Shown here one piece after another: positions 24,611-31,839 of a DNA stretch of 64,000 nucleotides; positions within the stretch are counted from its first letter, which is position 1, and each line of letters begins with the position of its first letter. Origin of the DNA: Nocardioides sp. HDW12B (lineage in GTDB: Bacteria > Actinomycetota > Actinomycetes > Propionibacteriales > Nocardioidaceae); NCBI RefSeq assembly GCF_011299595.1, contig NZ_CP049867.1, positions 1,860,001-1,924,000 on the forward strand, read 5' to 3'. The notes under the pieces were generated by a model that saw nothing but the letters and a program-made list of their open reading frames with translations, searched no databases and was not told where the DNA came from. The position numbers and the translations under genes are program-made.

Positions 24611-27381
24611 GCACCCCGTCCGAGCGCTACGCCCGCTTCCGCGCCGAGCAGGGCAACCCCGTGCTCGCCGACTTCCGCGCGATGTACGACTTCGCGCTCG
24701 ACGACTTCCAGGTGCGTGCCTGCGAGGCGCTGGAGGCCGGCGACGGCGTGCTGGTCGCGGCGCCGACGGGCTCCGGCAAGACGATCGTCGGCGAGTTCGC
24801 GGTCCACCTGGCCCTCCACCAGGGCCGCAAGGCGTTCTACACCACGCCCATCAAGGCGCTGTCCAACCAGAAGTACGCCGACCTCGTCGACCGCTACGGC
24901 TCCGACCGGGTCGGTCTGCTGACCGGCGACAACACGGTCAACGGCGAGGCGCCGATCGTGGTGATGACCACCGAGGTGCTCCGCAACATGCTCTACGCCG
25001 GCTCCGGCACGCTGGCCGGGCTGGGGTTCGTGGTCATGGACGAGGTGCACTACCTCGCCGACCGCAGCCGCGGCGCGGTGTGGGAGGAGGTGATCATCCA
25101 CCTGCCCGAGTCGGTGGCGGTCGTCTCCCTGAGTGCCACGGTCTCCAACGCCGAGGAGTTCGGCGACTGGATGGCCACCGTGCGCGGCTCCACCACGACG
25201 ATCGTCGAGGAGACCCGCCCGGTCCCGCTCTACCAGCACGTGATGGTGGGACGACGCCTCCACGACCTCTTCGAGGACGGCTCCGGCTTCGCCGACCCGA
25301 GCTCCCGGGTCAACCCCGAGCTGGAGCGGGTGGCGCGCGACGACTGGCGCCGTACCCGCACCACGGACCGGCGCGCCAAGGGCGAGCGGGGCAGGGGGCC
25401 GCGTCGCCCACCGCCGCGCGGTGGGCTGCCCAGCCGCTACGACGTCGTCGAGCGCCTCGAGCGCGACGCCCTGCTGCCGGCGATCTACTTCATCTTCAGC
25501 CGCGTCGGCTGCGACGCGGCGGTGCAGCAGTGCCTCGACGCCAACCTGCGCCTGACCAGCCCCGCCGAGCGGGACGAGATCGTCGCCTTCGTGGAGGAGC
25601 GGTGCTCGCACCTGCCGGAGGAGGACCTGCACGTCCTCGGCTACCACGACTTCCTCGACGGCCTGAGCCGTGGCGTCGCGGCCCACCACGCCGGCATGCT
25701 GCCGACGTTCAAGGAGTGCGTCGAGGAGCTCTTCGAGTCCGGCCGCTGCCGCGTCGTGTTCGCCACCGAGACGCTGGCGCTGGGCATCAACATGCCCGCC
25801 CGCTCGGTGGTGATCGAGAAGCTGACCAAGTGGAACGGCGAGACCCACGCCGACATCACGCCGGGGGAGTACACCCAGCTCACGGGTCGCGCGGGCCGCC
25901 GCGGCATCGACGTCGAGGGCCACGGCGTGGTGCTGTGGAGCCCCGGCATGGAGCCGAAGTCGTTGGCCGGGCTGGCCTCGACCCGCACCTACCCGCTCCG
26001 CTCGAGCTTCCGCCCGTCGTACAACATGGCCGTCAACCTCGTGCACCAGACCGGGCGCACCACCGCCCGCGAGCTGCTCGAGTCGTCCTTCGCGCAGTTC
26101 CAGGCCGACCGGGCCGTGGTCGGGCTGGCGCGCCAGCTGCGCAAGGCCGAGGAGGGGCTGGCCGGCTACGCCGAGTCCGCCACCTGCGACAAGGGCGACT
26201 TCATGGAGTACGCCGGGCTGCGACGCCGGCTCTCCGACATCGAGGCCGGGGCCGCCCGCGCCCGCAAGGCCGACCGGCGCCAGGAGATCGTGACCTCGCT
26301 GGAGGCGCTGCGCCCCGGCGACGTCATCGAGGTGCCGACCGGGAAGTACGCCGGCTTCGCGGTCGTCATCGACCCCGGCACCCGCTCCGGGCGCGAGGAT
26401 CCCCGCCCGTACGTCGTCACCGAGTCGCGCCACGCCCGCCGCCTGACCCTGACCGACTTCAACCGGCCCGCCGAGCGGCTGACCCGGCTCAAGGTGCCGC
26501 GCAACTTCAACGGTCGCAACGCCCAATCCCGGCGCGACCTGGCCATCACGCTGCAGATGCGCGCCGGCCAGCTGGACCCGGGCTCGCCGTCGCGGCGCGA
26601 GCGGGCGCGCGCGCAGGGCGGGCCCGCCGGAGGCCACGAGGACCCGGAGGTCGCCCGCACCCGCGCCGCGATCCGCTCCCACCCCTGCCACTCCTGCCCG
26701 AACCGGGAGAGCCACGCGAGGTGGGCCGAGCGCCACCACAAGCTGGAGCGGGAGACCGCCACCCTGCGGCGCCGGATCGAGTCGCGCACCAACACCATCG
26801 CCCGGCAGTTCGACCGCGTCTGCGACGTGCTGACGTCGCTGGGCTACCTGGTCGACGACGAGGTCGGCGAGGCCGGGCGCACGCTCATGCGCGTCCACAC
26901 CGAGATGGACCTGGTCGCCGCGGAGTGCCTGCGAGCCGGGCTGTGGGACGACCTCGACCCGGCCGAGCTGGCCGCGGCCCTGTCGGTGCTGGTCTTCGAG
27001 GCCCGCCGGCCCGACGACGCGCACTCCCCACGACTGCCGCAGGGACGCGTGCGCGACGTCATCGCCGACACCGTGTCGCTGTGGGCCGAGCTGGACCGGC
27101 TGGAGCGGGAGAACCGGCTGGACTTCCTGCGTGAGCCCGACCTGGGGTTCGCCTGGGCTGCGTACCGCTGGGCGATGGGGGCCGGGCTCGACGAGGTGCT
27201 GAACGAGACCGACCTCGCTGCCGGCGACTTCGTGCGCTGGGTCAAGCAGCTGCTCGACCTGGCCGGGCAGGTGGCCGACGCCGCTGCCACCGGCGGCAAG
27301 CCGGCCCTGCGCGAGAACGCCCGGCTGACGATCGGCGCACTGCGTCGCGGCGTGGTGGCCTACTCCTCGCTGACGGAGTAG
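24607..27381 (+). CDS. helY: Ski2/Mtr4-like DEAD/DEAH-box helicase HelY
   Basis: A 924-residue RNA/DNA helicase starting at a GTG that overlaps the kinase stop. Motif I is APTGSGKT, II is VVMDEVHYLADRSRG, III is LSATVSNA, and VI is TGRAGRRGID; IYFIFSRVGCD marks the second RecA domain. A basic insertion (RAKGERGRGPRRPPPRGG) lies between the two RecA domains. The C-terminal half carries the Ski2-like arch (HPCHSCPNRESHARW) and helical DSHCT region. The role is RNA turnover or processing by analogy; no direct evidence here. Position after tatC matches mycobacteria (Rv2092c). Confidence 0.92.
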   Translation: MSTPSERYARFRAEQGNPVLADFRAMYDFALDDFQVRACEALEAGDGVLVAAPTGSGKTIVGEFAVHLALHQGRKAFYTTPIKALSNQKYADLVDRYGSDRVGLLTGDNTVNGEAPIVVMTTEVLRNMLYAGSGTLAGLGFVVMDEVHYLADRSRGAVWEEVIIHLPESVAVVSLSATVSNAEEFGDWMATVRGSTTTIVEETRPVPLYQHVMVGRRLHDLFEDGSGFADPSSRVNPELERVARDDWRRTRTTDRRAKGERGRGPRRPPPRGGLPSRYDVVERLERDALLPAIYFIFSRVGCDAAVQQCLDANLRLTSPAERDEIVAFVEERCSHLPEEDLHVLGYHDFLDGLSRGVAAHHAGMLPTFKECVEELFESGRCRVVFATETLALGINMPARSVVIEKLTKWNGETHADITPGEYTQLTGRAGRRGIDVEGHGVVLWSPGMEPKSLAGLASTRTYPLRSSFRPSYNMAVNLVHQTGRTTARELLESSFAQFQADRAVVGLARQLRKAEEGLAGYAESATCDKGDFMEYAGLRRRLSDIEAGAARARKADRRQEIVTSLEALRPGDVIEVPTGKYAGFAVVIDPGTRSGREDPRPYVVTESRHARRLTLTDFNRPAERLTRLKVPRNFNGRNAQSRRDLAITLQMRAGQLDPGSPSRRERARAQGGPAGGHEDPEVARTRAAIRSHPCHSCPNRESHARWAERHHKLERETATLRRRIESRTNTIARQFDRVCDVLTSLGYLVDDEVGEAGRTLMRVHTEMDLVAAECLRAGLWDDLDPAELAAALSVLVFEARRPDDAHSPRLPQGRVRDVIADTVSLWAELDRLERENRLDFLREPDLGFAWAAYRWAMGAGLDEVLNETDLAAGDFVRWVKQLLDLAGQVADAAATGGKPALRENARLTIGALRRGVVAYSSLTE

Positions 27382-27386
27382 CCGGC

Positions 27387-27824
27387 TCAGCCGACGGGGC
27401 GCCCCTCGTAGGGCGTCGACAGCACGATCGTGGTGCGGGTGGCGACGTTGGCCACCGCCCGGATGCGGGCGAGCAGCTCCTCGAGGTCGAGGGGGGTGCC
27501 GACGCGGACCTTGAGGATGTAGGACTCGTCGCCGGCCACGGACCAGCAGGACTCGATCTCGTCGATGCCGCGCAGCCGCTCGGGGGAGTCGTCGGGCTGG
27601 GAGGGGTCGATGGGCCGGATGGAGATGAACGCCGTGAGCGGCAGCCCCACCCGGTCGTAGTCGACCAGCGCGGCGTAGCCGGTGATGAGCCCGCGGCTCT
27701 CCAGCCGCTTCACCCGCTGGTGCACCGCCGAGGTCGACAGCCCGGTCGCCCGTCCGAGGTCGGTGAACGACATGCGACCGTCCCCGGCCAGCAGCGTCAG
27801 GATCTTGCGATCGGTCTCCTCCAC
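27387..27824 (-). CDS. Lrp/AsnC family transcriptional regulator
   Basis: A 145-residue regulator. The N-terminal winged helix-turn-helix (DRKILTLLAGDGRMSFTDLG, GLSTSAVHQRVKRLESRGLI) is followed by a RAM/ACT ligand domain (DEIESCWSVAGDESYILKVR). Such proteins sense amino acids. The lysine-degradation cluster 3 kb away is a possible target, but nothing in the sequence proves it. The GTG start at 27824 is six bases after TAGCCT on the minus strand. It is convergent with helY (five bases between stops) and divergent from the exonuclease gene. Confidence 0.93.
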   Translation of the reverse strand: MEETDRKILTLLAGDGRMSFTDLGRATGLSTSAVHQRVKRLESRGLITGYAALVDYDRVGLPLTAFISIRPIDPSQPDDSPERLRGIDEIESCWSVAGDESYILKVRVGTPLDLEELLARIRAVANVATRTTIVLSTPYEGRPVG

Positions 27825-27830
27825 GGGGTC

Positions 27831-27836
27831 AGGCTA
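27831..27836 (-). promoter_or_regulatory. -10 hexamer for leaderless lrp-like gene
   Basis: TAGCCT on the minus strand ends six bases before the GTG at 27824. Confidence 0.55.
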
Positions 27837-27870
27837 GCGGGCGGCGGCCCTCCTGGGCGGCAACGGCGCC

Positions 27871-27876
27871 TATGCT
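27871..27876 (+). promoter_or_regulatory. -10 hexamer for leaderless exonuclease gene
   Basis: TATGCT ends six bases before the ATG at 27883, back to back with the lrp-like promoter. Confidence 0.55.
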
Positions 27877-27882
27877 CCGGAC

Positions 27883-28818
27883 ATGTCCGAACGCCCCGAC
27901 CGCCTGCTGCTGCTCGACACCGCCTCGCTGTACTTCCGGGCGTTCTTCGGGGTGCCGGACTCGGTGACCTCGCCCGACGGCAAGCCCGTCAACGCCGTGC
28001 GGGGGCTGCTGGACTTCATCAGCCGGCTGGTGGGGGAGTACGAGCCGACCCACCTGGCGTGCTGCTGGGACAACGACTGGCGGCCGGCCTGGCGGACCGA
28101 GCTGCTGCCGTCGTACAAGGCCCACCGGGTGGTGGCCGAGAAGAAGACGGCGCCCGACGTCGAGGAGGTGCCGCACGCCCTGGACGCCCAGGTGCCGGTG
28201 ATCCTCGAGGTGCTCGAGGCCTTCGGCATCGCGGTGGTCGGCGCCGACGGCTACGAGGCCGACGACGTGATCGGCACGCTGGCCACCCGCTCGGAAGTGC
28301 CGACCGACATCGTGACCGGCGACCGCGACCTCTTCCAGCTCGTCGACGACGAGCGCGAGGTCCGCGTGCTGTACGTCGCCCGTGGGGTGAGCAAGCACGA
28401 GCGCGTCACCAACGACGTGGTGCGGGAGAAGTACGGCGTCGACGCCCGTCAGTACGCCGACTTCGCCACCCTGCGCGGCGACGCCTCCGACGGGCTGCCC
28501 GGGGTGGCCGGTGTGGGCGACAAGACCGCCGCCACGCTGCTGGGGCGCTTCCCCGACATGGCGTCGCTGCTCGCGGCCGTCGACGACCCGGGCTCCGACC
28601 TGGCGCCCGGCCCGCGCCGCAAGCTCAAGGACGCCGCCGACTACCTCGCCGTCGCGCCCCAGGTCGTCAAGGTGGCCTGCGAGATCGACCTCGGCGACCC
28701 CGACCTGACCCTGCCCTCGACCCCCGCCGACCCCGACGGCCTGGTGAAGCTCGCCGGCCGCTGGGGCCTCGACAGCCCCACCGCCCGCCTGGTCGACACC
28801 CTCACCGCCCTCCACTGA
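27883..28818 (+). CDS. 5'-3' exonuclease (flap endonuclease / PolA N-terminal domain type)
   Basis: A 311-residue stand-alone homologue of the DNA polymerase I 5' nuclease domain. The start LLLLDTASLYFRAFFGVPDS is typical, followed by CCWDNDWRPAWR, the metal-binding ADGYEADDVIGTLA and TGDRDLFQLVDD. The helix-hairpin-helix GDASDGLPGVAGVGDKTA binds DNA. It would remove RNA primers or flaps. It is followed by a large palindromic element shared with the convergent kamA gene. Confidence 0.92.
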   Translation: MSERPDRLLLLDTASLYFRAFFGVPDSVTSPDGKPVNAVRGLLDFISRLVGEYEPTHLACCWDNDWRPAWRTELLPSYKAHRVVAEKKTAPDVEEVPHALDAQVPVILEVLEAFGIAVVGADGYEADDVIGTLATRSEVPTDIVTGDRDLFQLVDDEREVRVLYVARGVSKHERVTNDVVREKYGVDARQYADFATLRGDASDGLPGVAGVGDKTAATLLGRFPDMASLLAAVDDPGSDLAPGPRRKLKDAADYLAVAPQVVKVACEIDLGDPDLTLPSTPADPDGLVKLAGRWGLDSPTARLVDTLTALH

Positions 28819-28835
28819 CCCTCGGCTGGGGGTGT

Positions 28836-29103
28836 CGGTTTCACTAGGTACCTAGTGAAACCGGCGCTTCCCGAACGAAGTTTCGTGCGGGAAGCGCCGG
28901 TTCAGCTCGGGAAGCACGGCCTCACGAGGTACGACGAGCCGGAGCGGCCGGGCGGTACGTCAGCCACCTGGCCCGCACGCCCGAGCCGCAGCGCAGCGAC
29001 GTACGGGGCGGGCGAGGGGCAGCTTCCCGCACGAAACCGGCGCTTCCCGAGCGAAGTTTCGTTCGGGAAGCGCCGGAACCACTAGGTACCTAGTGAAACC
29101 GGC
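28836..29103. repeat. Nested-palindrome element between convergent genes
   Basis: A 268-base stretch of inverted repeats. It starts with a perfect 28-base palindrome (28836-28863; each half CGGTTTCACTAGGT or its complement, centred on GGTACC). This runs straight into a 40-base near-perfect palindrome (28861-28900; outer arm CCGGCGCTTCCCG). A 136-base core follows. Then comes a second copy of the 40-base palindrome (29037-29076) and a second, slightly diverged copy of the first palindrome around ACTAGGTACCTAGT (29081-29103). Left and right ends are inverted copies of each other. No ORF of substance is inside. Confidence 0.85.
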
Positions 29104-29118
29104 AGGAGGGACCCCGCC

Positions 29119-30531
29119 TCAGACGGGGGAGAGGTGGGACCGGGCCTCCTCGGCGGCGTGGTCGCGCCACCAGGCCTGGCCGGACTCGGGCAGGGTGTGG
29201 ATCGGGTCGTAGTAGGCGTAGGTGCGGCTCAGCGCGTCCTCGGCGGTGGCCTCGATGGAGGTCCGGTAGTTCTTGGTCCACTCCGAGACGCCGCGCTCGG
29301 TGTCGTAGCTGGCCAGCTGGTGCACCCAGCGCTTGCCGACGAACGGCACGTCGCACACGATGCGCGGGGTCGCGAAGCCCGGCAGGTAGCCCATGATGTG
29401 GTGCTGCAGCCGCTGGGCCTCGGCGACCGAGACCCGCCAGTGCTCCGCGGCGGGGATCATGTCGCACATGTAGAAGTAGTAGGGCATGATCTGCGCGCCG
29501 TCGAGCAGTGCGAAGCTGAGGTCGAGCAGCGAGTGCGCGTCAGCGTTGACGCCGTCGAGGAGCACGCCCTGGTTGCGGACGTCACGCACGCCGGCGTCCA
29601 GCATCGCCCGCGTCGCCTCGGCCACCAGCGGCGTGACGGTGTTCGCATGGTTGGCGTGGGTGTGGATCGCCAGCGACACGCAGCGGGAGCGCGCCAGGCG
29701 GGCGACCCGCTCGAGGCCGGCCACGACCTCGGGCTGCAGCCAGTGCTGGGGCAGCGCCGCCAGCGCCTTGGTGGCCAGCCGGATGTCGCGGACGTTCTCG
29801 ATCTCCAGCAGCCGGGTGACGAAGTCCTCGAGCCGCGGCCACGGCATGTTGGCCACGTCGCCGCCGGAGACGACCACGTCGCGCACCTCGGGGTGCGCGC
29901 GCAGGTAGGCCATCATCGAGTCGAGGCGGTCGACCGGCTTGAGGTCGAACTTCAGCTTGTCGACCGTGGGTGTCGAGTTGCCGACCAGGTCCATCCGGGT
30001 GCAGTGCCCGCAGTACTGCGGGCAGGTCGGCAGCAGCTCGGCCAGGACCTTGGTGGGGTAGCGGTGCGTCAGCCCCTCCGCCACCCACATGTCGTGCTCG
30101 TGCAGCGAGTCGCGGCTGGAGTAGGGGTGCGAGGGCCAGTCGGTGCGCCGGTCGCTGAGCACCGGGATCATGTAGCGCCGGATCGGGTCGGCGTACAGCG
30201 CCTCGGTCAGCGAGCCCGGTCCGCCGGGGACCGCGTGCGGCACCATCGTGTTCATCATCTGCGGCGGTACGAGCATCGACATCGTCGCCCGCTCGCGCTG
30301 GTCGCGCTCGAGGTCGGCGTAGAACCGCTCGTCGACGAGGTCGCCCATCAGCTCGCGCAGCTGGCGGACGTTCTTCACGCAGTGCGAGCGCTGCCACTGC
30401 GCCGAGCGCCACTCGGTCTCGGTGACGCCGGCCCAGCCCGGGAAGCGGGTCCAGTCCGGCTCGACCAGCTCGGTACGCCGGTACGCGTACGGCTGGGGGT
30501 GCACGCTCTCGATCGGGGTGCTGACGGTCAT
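29119..30531 (-). CDS. kamA: Lysine 2,3-aminomutase (radical SAM)
   Basis: A 470-residue radical SAM, PLP-dependent enzyme that converts L-lysine to L-beta-lysine, step one of lysine fermentation. The cluster motif CPQYCGHC (CxxxCxxC) is near residue 168. DVVVSGGDVANMPW and RDIRLATKALAALPQHW are family motifs, as are NQGVLLDGVN and MPYYFYMCDMIPAAEHWR. The ATG at 30531 has AGGAGG just upstream. An in-frame ATG at 30576 lies only three bases after the promoter hexamer and would be outside a normal transcript. It is divergent from kdd. Confidence 0.9.
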   Translation of the reverse strand: MTVSTPIESVHPQPYAYRRTELVEPDWTRFPGWAGVTETEWRSAQWQRSHCVKNVRQLRELMGDLVDERFYADLERDQRERATMSMLVPPQMMNTMVPHAVPGGPGSLTEALYADPIRRYMIPVLSDRRTDWPSHPYSSRDSLHEHDMWVAEGLTHRYPTKVLAELLPTCPQYCGHCTRMDLVGNSTPTVDKLKFDLKPVDRLDSMMAYLRAHPEVRDVVVSGGDVANMPWPRLEDFVTRLLEIENVRDIRLATKALAALPQHWLQPEVVAGLERVARLARSRCVSLAIHTHANHANTVTPLVAEATRAMLDAGVRDVRNQGVLLDGVNADAHSLLDLSFALLDGAQIMPYYFYMCDMIPAAEHWRVSVAEAQRLQHHIMGYLPGFATPRIVCDVPFVGKRWVHQLASYDTERGVSEWTKNYRTSIEATAEDALSRTYAYYDPIHTLPESGQAWWRDHAAEEARSHLSPV

Positions 30532-30579
30532 GGGGTGCCTCCTCGTGGGCGTGCTTGTCCGCTCCTGCCCGCTCATGCC

Positions 30580-30585
30580 AGGCTA
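30580..30585 (-). promoter_or_regulatory. Candidate -10 hexamer for kamA
   Basis: TAGCCT on the minus strand gives a leader of about 40 bases ending in CGAGGAGGCACCCC before the ATG at 30531. Confidence 0.5.
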
Positions 30586-30588
30586 GAG

Positions 30589-30608
30589 GGACATTCTTCG
30601 GCATGTCC
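30589..30608. promoter_or_regulatory. Inverted repeat in the kamA-kdd divergent promoter region
   Basis: GGACAT (30589-30594) and ATGTCC (30603-30608) are separated by eight bases, immediately upstream of the kamA hexamer and about 27 bases upstream of the kdd promoter candidate. It is a possible operator for a shared regulator. Confidence 0.35.
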
Positions 30609-30634
30609 ACAAGCGCGCCGCACGATTTCTTGTC

Positions 30635-30640
30635 CATACT
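30635..30640 (+). promoter_or_regulatory. Candidate -10 hexamer for the kdd-kal operon
   Basis: CATACT precedes AGGAGG (30648-30653) and the GTG at 30663. The assignment is tentative. Confidence 0.35.
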
Positions 30641-30662
30641 TGTTCCGAGGAGGTTACGTCCG

Positions 30663-31835
30663 GTGACTGAGGCCCAGCAGACGCGTGCCGGTGACCCCGT
30701 GGGGATGCACCGGGTGATCGCGCCCGTCGGCGTGCTGCCGCAGGCCGCGCAGCTGCTCGACACCCGACGCGAGCTGTGGCCCGACGAGACCCGGGTCCGC
30801 GTCGAGCGGCTCAACCTCGACGCCGCCTCCTTCCGGCAGCTGGAGGCCGCCCACGACGGCAACGGGGACGCCGTGCGTGCCGCGGTCCTCGACATCGTGC
30901 GCACCCGCGGCAAGATGCAGAACCCGGTCACCGGCTCCGGAGGCATGCTCATCGGCGTCGTCGAGGAGGTCGGGCCGGAGGCGTCCCTCGGGCTCGCGGT
31001 GGGTGACCGGGTGGCGACCCTGGTCTCGCTGTCGCTGACCCCGCTCGTGGTCACCGACGGCCTCGCCCGGTGGGACGGACGCGGCGAGCAGGTGCCCTGC
31101 GACGGGTACGCCGTCCTCTTCGGCCGCAGCATCGCCGCACGGCTGCCCGACGACCTCGCGCCCGCGCTGGCCCTCATGGTGATGGACGTCTGCGGAGCGC
31201 CGGCGCTGACCGCGCGGGTGGTCGGCCAGTACGTCGGAGCCGGGGTCTCGACGAGCTCGACCGACGGGGTCTCGACGAGCTCGACCGACGGGGTCTCGAC
31301 GAGCTCGACCAACGGGGTCTCGACGAGCTCGACCGACGGGGTCTCGACCGACGTGGTGGTCGCGGTCGTGGGCGGGGCCGGCAAGTCCGGGTCCCTCGCG
31401 CTGGCCGCGGCGAAGGACGCCGGCGCCGGCGTCACGGTCGGGGTGGTGCCGCACCAGGGCGAGGCCGACCTGCTCACGGACGCCGGAGTGGCCGACCACG
31501 TCGTCGTGGCCGACGCCCGCGACCCGGTGGCCCTGCGCGACGCGGTGGCGTCCGCGGCGCCCGGAGGGGCCCACGTCACCGTGGTCTGCGTCGACGTCCC
31601 CGGCTGCGAGGGCGGCGCGCTGCTGACGACCCGCGAGGGCGGCACCGTCGTCTTCTTCTCCATGGCCACCTCGTTCAGCGCCGCGGCGCTGGGCGCCGAG
31701 GGGCTGGCGGCCGACGTCACCATGCTGGTCGGCAACGGCTACGTGCCGGGTCACGCCGACCTCGCCCTCGACGTGCTGCGCCGCCACGACGGCGTGCGGA
31801 AGCTCTTCGAGCGTCGGCTGGACGGGGGAGGATGA
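30663..31835 (+). CDS. kdd: L-erythro-3,5-diaminohexanoate dehydrogenase with in-frame repeat insertion
   Basis: A 390-residue NAD(P)-dependent dehydrogenase that oxidises 3,5-diaminohexanoate to 5-amino-3-oxohexanoate. Diagnostic segments are HRVIAPVGVLPQAAQLLD, VERLNLDAASFRQL, RGKMQNPVTGSGGMLIG and the dinucleotide fold VVVAVVGGAGKSGSLAL. GTG 30663 follows AGGAGG by nine bases. Between QYVGAG and DVVVAVVG the protein carries four copies of GVSTSSTD (one reading STN) and a shortened fifth, encoded by a 24-base tandem repeat. The insertion sits just before the Rossmann fold; it keeps frame, so the enzyme may remain active. It starts the plus-strand part of the kam cluster. Confidence 0.87.
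   Translation: MTEAQQTRAGDPVGMHRVIAPVGVLPQAAQLLDTRRELWPDETRVRVERLNLDAASFRQLEAAHDGNGDAVRAAVLDIVRTRGKMQNPVTGSGGMLIGVVEEVGPEASLGLAVGDRVATLVSLSLTPLVVTDGLARWDGRGEQVPCDGYAVLFGRSIAARLPDDLAPALALMVMDVCGAPALTARVVGQYVGAGVSTSSTDGVSTSSTDGVSTSSTNGVSTSSTDGVSTDVVVAVVGGAGKSGSLALAAAKDAGAGVTVGVVPHQGEADLLTDAGVADHVVVADARDPVALRDAVASAAPGGAHVTVVCVDVPGCEGGALLTTREGGTVVFFSMATSFSAAALGAEGLAADVTMLVGNGYVPGHADLALDVLRRHDGVRKLFERRLDGGG
31242..31352. repeat. 24-base tandem repeat (4.6 copies) inside kdd
   Basis: Units begin GGGGTCTCGACGAGC and end TCGACCGAC. Copies are at 31242-31265, 31266-31289, 31290-31313 (ACC then AAC variant), 31314-31337, and a 15-base truncated copy at 31338-31352. The unit length is a multiple of three, so the frame is kept. 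The core GTCTCGAC...GCTCGACC matches the dispersed element at 14625-14692 and 35062-35110. Confidence 0.9.
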
Positions 31836-31839
31836 GCCG

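Noticed and set aside
24573-27134. An 853-codon plus-strand frame overlapping helY in another phase
   Set aside because: Arg/Pro/Gly-rich shadow of helY, which has all helicase motifs in its own frame.
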